DNA of 64,000 nucleotides from Gigaspora rosea. Its lineage: Eukaryota > Glomeromycota > Glomeromycetes > Diversisporales > Gigasporaceae. Positions 56,331-64,000 of this stretch are shown in pieces. The stretch spans positions 512,069 to 576,068 of the forward strand of contig QKWP01000074.1 in the NCBI GenBank assembly GCA_003550325.1, given 5' to 3'. Under the pieces are notes generated by a model. That model did not search any database and had not been told where the DNA came from. It worked only from the letters and a program-made list of their open reading frames with translations. Made by a program: the position numbers and the translations under genes. Each line of letters begins with the position of its first letter. Within the stretch, counting starts at the first letter, position 1.

Positions 56331-58448
56331 ATTTATTTAGGGTATTTTTATATTAAGTTGACTAGATAATTTAGTTGTTTAAACAATTATTGTTTGCAAT
56401 TATTAAAATTTTTAATAATTTTTATAGATTAAATTAGAATATTTTAGAAAAGGTATATTTGAGCTTATACAGTTCCAGATAGTATAAAATATTCACTTTT
56501 TATTTATTATTAAAAAAGTGCCAAATTTAAGTAAAGACAGTATAAAATATCTGCTTTTTATTAAAAAACTACCCAAAAGTGCCAAATTTAAAATTTTATA
56601 GTAGGTTTAGGCCGCAGATAAGTATTTAGATTTACTTAGATATATGTCTGAGTTTTTATTCTTAGCATTAGATTTAAAAAAATGAAATTTCTTTCAGTAT
56701 TGTAAAAAGTTTCTATTAAATTTAATAAAGATAAAAGTAAGGTCTCACCTTTAATATTTAAAAAAAAAAAAAAAATTTTATTGTTACTTTTGAAGTACTT
56801 TTGATTGGTCCAACTAATGTAATACAAAATATAATTAAGTGCCAAATTTTCAATTTATATATAAAATAAACAAAGTTTAAACTAATTTAATATTGTTAAA
56901 AATAAAAATAAAAGAAAATTCTCTTACAGAAATATAGTTTTAGCAGTGTTTTAATTATAAACTATTAATTTGTAAAAGGGTTTTTGTATTTAATAATTTT
57001 TACCAAATTATACTATTTTTAAAAAATCTATTAAAATAGGATATCTTATGCTTCTAGAACTGTAGTAATTTAGATTTTACTAAGTAATTATTGCATTCAG
57101 TATTTATATAATTAATTAATATAATTATAGTTATTTTAAATAAGTTTATAATGAGTAAATTTGTATTTTGTTTGTATTTTGTAAATAAGCTGTGAACAAA
57201 TTTGAATTTATAAGAACGTTAGTTAAGTAAATTATTTGTTTAAACATATTAGTAGATTTTAAACAATTTTTTGTTTTGTGATAATATTATTGTACACTAA
57301 TAAAGTTTTGTCTAAGTATAAATTGATATATATTAAGAATAAATAAGTTCTAATTAATAATATAGAATGTATTGTATAATAAATTTGTTGCATATTAATA
57401 ATTAATGTAATAGCTTTTGTTATAAAACTTTACAAAGTATTTGTTTTGGTACAAGCTTTTTTAATTTTTTTTGTTTTTATCTGTTTTATAATACTTTTTG
57501 CAAGATATTATCTGTATTTTATTATATTATTTCTATTTAATTAATTTTCTTTATTTATTTAGATTTTCTATAATAATAGACTAAGAATTTCCATTAGACC
57601 AATTTTTTAAAAAAATCATTTTTTACTTATTCACTTTTTAAATTTTACTATATTTTTTTTGAGCTTACTGTTCTTTTTTATATTAGCCAATATGCTGGTA
57701 TATATTGGTATATGATTTTTTGAAATTTTTATTTTTTTTATTATTTTTTTAGAATATTTTTTTTTTAAATTTTATTTGCAAATTAACAATTTATATCTAT
57801 ATTCATTTTTTATTTTTTCTACTTTTATTTCAAATTATTGTTATTATATTTTTGTTGTATAATAAATATGTTTTCTTGTATTAGATTTTTATAATTAAGC
57901 TTTGTTTAGAAAATTTATTTATTAAAGTTTAACAGTTTTATGATTTTTTAGAATTAATATAAATATACCCATAGGGTACATTAAATTTTTTGTACTCATT
58001 ATTTTGATCATATGTATTATATACAAAAATAATAATGCTGATATTGTTTATATTAGGTTAGGATTAGGGTGAGAAATATGTTAAAGTTTGGGTTTAGGAT
58101 ATTATATAGTAAAATTGCTCAAGGAAATCTTTTAATTAATTTACAAAAAGTAGTTTATTATGCAATTTCTTTAAAATGAGTAAATTTGTCAAAACAAATA
58201 TTTGTTTTGAATTTTTCTGATCATATAATATTACACATGATCTTGAATTTTGGTAGTGATTTATAGATCATATAATATAGGTATATGTACCTTTAGATAC
58301 ATGGAAGGTAGTCACTTTACTGACAATCATTTCACCGAAAGTTCACTTAACCAACATCACTTAGGGTTAGGGTTAGGGTTTTATTAGTTGCAGGTATGTA
58401 TTTTTAGTAAATTGTTACTTGGTGTAATGTCATTAAGTGAGCTGTCAG
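56331..58448. other. AT-rich DNA, no gene seen; TTAGGG tract near its end
   Basis: 56460-56600 has a twice-repeated AGTATAAAATATTCACTTTTTATT..AGTGCCAAATTTAA. 58045-58270 is a copy of the 28740-29110 repeat. 58361-58382 is a run of GGGTTAGGGTTAGGGTT. 58330-58350 (TCACCGAAAGTTCACTTAAC) and 59248-59275 (GGTGAAATGATTGTCAGTGA) pair across the hAT-type element, so it sits inside another inverted repeat. Confidence 0.5.
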
Positions 58449-59240
58449 CAGTGTTTAAAATTCAGATCTAAAACTATATGCACAGCGTGCAAGAATTGGA
58501 AAGGTTTTGAATGCACAAACAACCAACTTGTTGCACATGTGTGCATGTAAAAAAAATTTTTTCATGCACATATATTTTTATCACACATGTCCTCATAATA
58601 TTTGCTACCATAAAATGTGAATTCACTCTTTAATTATATTAATATTGAAGGAGTAAAATCTATTTCAAGTGCATTTTGTAAAAATACTATAATTACCTCT
58701 TTGAATCTTAGTAGCAATATGATTTCTGATAAAGGTGCAAAAATATTAGCTGATTCGCTTTGTAAAAATACTCAATTCAGCATCAACTCTAATAATTAAA
58801 ATAAAAATGATTTGTAATATTATACTTAGTACGTTTCTGGTTTTAGCATGACTGTATTGCACAGCTACCCTAATCCATTTCTGTTTACTTACAAACATTT
58901 ACTATTGATTATTCATATATTACTGTATTATTATAGTAATAGCGATAGTAATTGCTTAAATTAGAAAAGTAGCAAATTTGCAAATTACAAATTATTATCA
59001 TTATAACTAATATCATTAATATATATTGTAATATATTTTGTGTATTGAAATTTAAAGTTCTTTCATGCATATAATTTTTTGTGCATAAAAATTTAAATTT
59101 TTTTGTTGCGCATAACTTTTTGTGCATTATTTTTATAAAATTTTAGGTGCACATTTGTGCACTTAACTTGTTGAAACTTTATGCGCATAAAAATATATAT
59201 GTGCACATGTGCATCGTGTGCATACCAATTTTAAACACTG
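58449..59240. mobile_element. hAT-type element carrying an LRR gene fragment, 792 bp
   Basis: The ends CAGTGTTTAAAATT and AATTTTAAACACTG are flanked by GCTGTCAG (58441-58448) and GCTGTCGG (59241-59248), 7 of 8 identical. GTGCATGTG/TGCGCATAA motifs crowd both ends. The middle contains the leucine-rich-repeat frame at 58617-58799. No transposase. Confidence 0.85.
58617..58799 (+). pseudogene. Leucine-rich-repeat (ribonuclease-inhibitor type) fragment
   Basis: An open frame of 60 codons with no ATG. ITSLNLSSNMISDKGAKILA DSLCKNTQ is a 28-residue ribonuclease-inhibitor-type LRR (LxxLxLSxNxIxDxGAKxLAxxLxxNT), preceded by a partial repeat (IEGVKSISSAFCKNTI). Such repeats are common in NLRC3-like LRR proteins. 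Lying wholly inside a non-autonomous hAT-type element with intact ends, it looks captured. The short frame ends at TAA 58797-58799. Confidence 0.75.
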
Positions 59241-59489
59241 GCTGTCGGTGAAATGATTGTCAGTGAAGTGACACGTATCCAGATACATATATTAACTCTT
59301 TAATTAAATTTTGGTTTTTTTAAATTTTGAGAAATTCTTTATTATTTTGTTTGTATTTTTATTTTAACTAATTAAAAATTTATAACTAAGTCAAAGTTAG
59401 ATAAGAAAATAAATATATTTTTATAATAATTTTAGCTTTATTATTATTTTGAATAAAATTAAAAAGAATTAAATATAGATTCTGGGTCT

Positions 59490-60122
59490 TAACACAGGTC
59501 GAAATAAGGCAAATCGGGTTCAAATCGGCATCACAAGATACTGATATGAACCCGATTTGAAACAGATATTTGGCACAAATAAGATACCTATAGGATACAA
59601 TTCAGATTCATATTAGCTCACAAGATATATCAGCAAAATGATGGTTCAATAGGTAAATCGATAGAGCTATAAGATAAGCTTTATCGATTTACCTATTAAG
59701 CCATCATTTTGCTAATATGTCTTGTGAACTGATATGAATCCGAATTGTATCCTATAGGCAGTGTTGTTATGGGACACAGACACGAACGGCGGACAGTCCG
59801 GGACGGAACGTCCGGGACATGTCCGCCCAGAATTTTTTTTGTTCCAGACATTTTGCGACTCAACATGTGATCATCTACCAATAAAATTCGTATAATTCTG
59901 CAATTTGATTGGTTTTACCCGGCGGACATGTATCATGTTGGGACATTATTCGGACATGTCCCGTCCCAGACTGTCCGCGTCCCTGAAAAATCAGCAGACA
60001 ATGTCCGTGTACAACACTGCCTATAGGTATCTTATTTGCGCCAAATATCTGTTTCAAATCGGGTTCATATCAGGATATTGTAATGCTGATTTGAACCCGA
60101 TTTGCCTTATTTTGACCTGTGT
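59490..60122. repeat. Palindrome with hAT-type insertion in right arm
   Basis: ACACAGGTCGAAATAAGGCA AATCGGGTTCAAATC on the left pairs with GATTTGAACCCGATTTGCCT TATTTTGACCTGTGT on the right; the loop is near 59675 (GAGCTATAAGATAAGCTTT). The hAT-type element 59759-60019 breaks the right arm inside CCTATAGG. Confidence 0.8.
59759..60019. mobile_element. Non-autonomous hAT-type MITE, 261 bp
   Basis: CAGTGTTGT and ACAACACTG ends with the exact 8-bp duplication CCTATAGG (59751-59758, 60020-60027), itself a palindrome. The left arm of the host palindrome keeps the empty site (ACCTATAGGATAC). Rich in GGACATGTCC palindromes. Confidence 0.92.
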
Positions 60123-61149
60123 AAGTTACTGAGATAAGTGATCATTAATAATATAAACATATAATAACTTATAAATTTGCATACATTGACCAATCAGAAT
60201 TAGGAATTTAGTGCAACCAGAAAATTTTAGACTAATCCAGAAAAACTTTGTAATATATACAAGTACTGTTGCTCCTCTCTAATCTGACCCCTCTCAAATC
60301 TAAACACTATTAAACTCTCTCTAAACTGAACAAAATTTCTAAAATATTTATAAATTATAAAATTTGAATTAGCCATATATAACTTATTGAGAACTGAAAT
60401 TTTTCAAATTTTTATATAGTAAAAATTAGCAGTCCTAGTAGTTCAGAATAAAAAGTTGTCTATATATTTTTTTAAAATATAATAATAATAGTTCAAAATT
60501 TTACCATAATAGATAAATTTTTTTATATATATTTTGTAAAATTTTAAAAAAATTAGCTACAATTTAAAAAAGGTTTATTTTGGGCCTTCTCTTTTTCTTG
60601 CTAAAACTAATAGTAGTTTAACTTAAATTAGCTTACAAATAGAAAATTAAGAGATAATTTGCTATATTTAGGTAATTATACAAGATACAATAGATAGTTA
60701 AAAATTAATATCATCTTGATACAAATCTGTAACTAATCTTATTATGTATACAGCAAATTAAAATAAAAAATTTAATTAGAGCATATATCAATTTTATATA
60801 TAATTTCAAAATACTATATAAAGCAGTTATAAAGCTATAAAAATGATCTATGTACCCTCTAATCTAAAATTTGTTTAGAAAAACTAATTAAACATAACTA
60901 AGTTTGGGCTATAGCTATGCTATAATTTTTTACTATGACTCTGGTATACTTAATTGTCCAATTATATTCCTTTCAAATTACATGATAGGATCACATGATT
61001 GAGTATACTTTTGGTACAAAAACTTACATTTTTGAAACTCCTGCACTTACTTTTTTGATACTTCTAGATGTACTCCAAAATTTATATACTTTTTTGATAC
61101 TGACATTACATGCATATCACCATTACTGGTATAACATTGAAAATTTTGC
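60123..61149. other. AT-rich spacer, no gene seen
   Basis: No recognisable coding frame or bounded repeat. 60960-61170 keeps slightly higher GC and leads into the LTR. Confidence 0.45.
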
Positions 61150-61822
61150 CGCAGCATAGTCACATGATCCACGTGATTGAAAGTAAGTTATTCCGAAGAT
61201 CTATGCATTAATACTCTGAAAAATCTAGAAATTGCATATAATCTATGGACATGAAGGTCCGCTTAATTTATTGATCTGCACGCCCCTGATTAATTAGATT
61301 AGATAATCCACGTAATGTATCGTTAAATGCAATATCATATATCGGCATGCCGATAGGCCTAGTGAATAGTTTATTTGATGTATTAAATTTAAAGATCAAT
61401 TAATTGATAGCATTAAAGTCACGAATGTTAATAAAGTAGTGGGAGAATACTTTCCCCAAATCATGTATAAAAGGCCTTCGTTTTCACCTTTATCTTAACT
61501 TAGACTTCGATAGTTTTCCTTGGAATATATTGATAGATTCGAACTCTCCAATCCTTAGATAGAAAGATTGTAATAGATTAGTTATATTATCTTAATAAAA
61601 TATATCCATGTCTTCATACATATTAAATAAAATACTTATCTTGCAGCTCTACGTATCTTCATATACGTTTAGTTGTGTCTCTTTCAAACAAAGCCTTGTA
61701 AATCCTCTTTTCAAGTCGTATAATTACGCATACTAACCAAGCCAAATTATATAGATATAGTTTATAGATAATAAACGATTAGTCCCCTGAATTATTTAAA
61801 GAGGTTAATTTTGGGTGTGACA
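61150..61822 (+). repeat. 5' LTR of Ty3/Gypsy-type element
   Basis: The right edge is firm: ..GGGTGTGACA ends at 61822, followed by TTT and the primer-binding site. The left edge is approximate; AGTCACATGATCC near 61157 could be a decayed TGTCACA start. Inside, TATAAAAGG at 61468 is a TATA box, with AATAAAAT near 61595 and 61628 as possible poly(A) signals. Confidence 0.65.
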
Positions 61823-61825
61823 TTT

Positions 61826-61845
61826 TGGTGGTGACTGTGAGATAC
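61826..61845 (+). promoter_or_regulatory. Primer-binding site of Ty3/Gypsy-type element
   Basis: TGGTGGTGACTGTGAGATAC three bases after the LTR, starting with TGG as required for pairing with a tRNA 3' CCA. Donor tRNA not identified. Confidence 0.65.
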
Positions 61846-61872
61846 AGCTCAACCTAGGATAGTAAATATTGT

Positions 61873-63859
61873 ATGAGTTACAATTTACAAAGACAAACAG
61901 ATCAAATCGACCATCACTTATTACATCAAAACGCTAAGAAAGTTTTTTGTAATTTTTGTTATCCTTTACCTACAAAGACTTCCCACATGTTTAAACAGTT
62001 TTCATCTTGGTTCTCCTCTATTTGCTCAGTTTATTCATATACAGGAAGAATATATCAGCATTTTGAGGAGCTTGAAAACAAATAACAACAAGTCCAATCG
62101 GCACAGTGTCGGAATATAGTAGTTAGATTAATTTTTAGTATTAAATTCCAACACTCCCCAGGAAATTTATTAGATTTAGTAAAGTTTCTTACTCTTGTCG
62201 CGGTACATACTCAGTGTTTTCAGATTGACCCAGCTGCTTATATCGATAATCTACAATTAACAACTCATAAAATGGTCTCCAATGATGATATTTTAAATCA
62301 CCTTAAAGACCATGCAAAAGACTCTATTATCCTAAGAGTAGATCCATTTTCTGGTGATGGTTCCCAAGATCCTTTAGCATGGTTAGAAAAATTTGAGAAA
62401 GCCGTAGCCGCAAATAATTGGAATTATAAGAGAAGGATAAACGTCCTCCCCAGCTTTCTACAAAATAATGCGGATGAATGGCAAGCCGCATTTTTTAAGA
62501 AAAATACCATTACTAACTATAATCAAGCTGATTGGGAAAATATAGTTAAAGATTTTAAGAAACAATTTTGCACAATTCGTTGGCAGAATCAATGGCTAAG
62601 AGAGTTGAACAATTTAAAGCAGCAAATCGGTGAGCCCGTTGATACCTATTATAGCAAGTTCAATAGATTGGTTAAACATTACAGCCCGAAGTGAAGTTAG
62701 CAGACAAACAAGTCTTATATTATTTTAAGAAAGGGCTACGCCCAGAAGTATTACCTGTTCTTCTCTTGCATAATCCAACGGACTTAGAAAACATGCTCAA
62801 ATTTGCTCAAATCCATGAACAAGGGATAGACTTCGCCAATGATGCCATACGAATTGGACCACTGCACCTAGAAATTATGAAGAGGAGATCGAGCAGCTTA
62901 CAAAACAAATACAGCAAATAAGCATAAATTATGCTACTATAGCATCTGCGTTAGTAGCCCAAACTGAGAAAAATTCGCCCCAAGCGTCGACGTCTAAATC
63001 TAGTAGTAAAAACAAAGATTTTAGTTGTTACAAATGCGGAGAACTGGGACATATTGCAAGAAATTGCATGTCAGAAAAATCAGGCACGATAGACAAAATC
63101 TATACAAACTTTAAAAATTCAAGTAATAAAGGTAAAGAACAAAGTAAAAATATTAATTTAGTTATGGTAGAAAGCAGTGAAGAAGACAAAGTATATGCTA
63201 TCCGACCACAGCCATATACTACTGACCGGAAGGGAGCAAGAGGAAGACAAAAGCAAAGCGAGTCACGTAAGGAAGAAGCCTTATGAAGAAAGGCCGAAAT
63301 ACAAGCACAAGAGAAAGAAGTGCCTATAGAGGCAGAAGAAATAAGCAACCCTAAACCAAAAGAATTTTAAAAGGCGTCTCCCGTCGGTAATCGATCAACT
63401 TCCACCGTATGACATATCGGAAGATCTGTTAAATATGAGATCACAAGTCACATATGGTCAATTGTTACAATATCCCAATTAAAAACGTAATTTGGCCAAA
63501 GCATTATGAAGAAAAAAAGCTCCTAGTATGGAAATTAACCTTGTAAAAGCCAATAGTACATGGAAAACATATGCCATGCGTTGTCACGTGCGCATCCGAG
63601 GTTTACCGGTAGTAGCTGTTTTAGATTCAGGTGCCGCATAAGCCTTGTAACTAGAAAATTAATGGAAAAGTTAGGACTAGAGGTCGATAGGCCCTCCAGA
63701 ACCACAGTAATTACGGCAAACAGAAATAGAATAAGAGCCCTGGGAATTGTTAGTGGTGTAAGAATTACCTTACAAGATCTCATTATACCGATTAATCTTC
63801 AAGTAATTGAGTCACAGGAAGAAACTCTGTTGCTTCATCAGCAAAATATAATAACATAA
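61873..63859 (+). pseudogene. Ty3/Gypsy-type gag and protease, broken, truncated by window edge region
   Basis: Gag starts at ATG 61873. Its matrix/capsid part includes the retrotrans_gag pattern (DPLAWLEKFEKA, DEWQAAFF, LRELNNLKQQIGEPVDTYYS, about 62340-62680). A CCHC zinc knuckle CYKCGELGHIARNC lies at 63027-63068. The aspartic protease site VLDSGAA is at about 63620-63640, followed by SLVTRKLMEKLGLEVD one frame over. Frameshifts: near 62690, 62865, 63370 and 63640. In-frame stops TAA 62083, TGA 63284, TAA 63480 and TGA 63507 each sit where CAA or CGA would continue the frame. After 63860 coding is replaced by another repeat, so reverse transcriptase is not reached. Gag would form the particle and protease would mature it; this copy cannot. 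Confidence 0.85.
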
Positions 63860-63867
63860 ACTTGTGT

Positions 63868-64000
63868 AAGTTATTATGGCCCGAAATATTGCGCAATAAT
63901 TACGGTCTAGACAAAATATTGTGCAAATAATTGCGAAATATTGCGCAATAAATAACGTAATATTATGAAATATATTACGCAAAATTACGAAAATTATAGC
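63868..64000. repeat. AT/GC-ordered repeat, GAAATATTGCGCAATA
   Basis: Seven or more variants of GCGCAATA/AATATTGCG and GAAATATT in 130 bp, running off the window. A similar AAATATTTTGAAATATT texture occurs at 27970-28025, 28570-28640 and 31020-31140. Probably one end of an element inserted in the Gypsy pol region. Confidence 0.5.

Noticed and set aside
63535-63783. 82-codon minus-strand frame
   Set aside because: Antisense shadow of the Gypsy protease region.

Overview
The window is AT-rich eukaryotic nuclear DNA. Short spliceosomal introns (GT..AG), a fungus-specific velvet regulator and very dense transposon litter make a filamentous fungus near certain. An arbuscular mycorrhizal (Glomeromycotina-like) genome is my best guess, but that placement is inference. 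Only two host genes look intact, both in the first 10 kb: a five-exon dTMP kinase (CDC8-like, 3917-4900) and a five-exon velvet-domain regulator (8155-9479), both on the + strand. There are no rRNA genes, no convincing tRNA genes, no CRISPR and no operons.

From about 10 kb to the end, nearly everything recognisable is mobile or repetitive. (a) A complete but broken piggyBac-type element lies at 10014-12840, with TTAA duplications and matching 14-bp ends. (b) About ten non-autonomous hAT-type elements carry terminal inverted repeats and 8-bp target duplications; one of them (58449-59240) contains a piece of leucine-rich-repeat coding sequence. (c) A minus-strand LTR retrotransposon has LTRs at 17019-17742 and 24900 onwards, and the second LTR is cut twice by later insertions. 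(d) A Ty3/Gypsy-type element with gag, CCHC knuckle and protease runs off the right edge (about 61.15-64 kb). (e) A cut-and-paste-type element at 51209-53994 has inverted repeats beginning TGTCGGGG and encodes a retroviral-like DDx35E integrase (Ginger-like); it sits inside a small MITE whose uninterrupted relatives at 40.1 and 44.3 kb give the empty site. (f) A Tc1/mariner-type deletion derivative (55177-56049) is inserted in a LINE-like coding remnant. (g) There are several roughly 1-kb retroposons with tRNA-like heads, A-rich tails and 9-14-bp target duplications. (h) There are many long palindromes (foldback elements).

Three genome-scale signals stand out. First, most in-frame stops in the broken transposon genes fit C-to-T change of CAA, CAG or CGA codons, and the right LTR of the 17-31 kb element differs from the left mainly by C-to-T/G-to-A changes; this resembles RIP or deamination of methylated cytosine. 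Second, palindrome families that otherwise differ share a core of about 70 bp. Third, TTAGGG-like tracts recur inside dispersed repeats rather than at a chromosome end. Two single N characters (27654, 32806) mark assembly joins; the second is flanked by an exact 68-bp duplication and is almost certainly artefactual.

All reading, splice-site and repeat calls were made by eye. Element boundaries with matching target duplications are firm; others are approximate.
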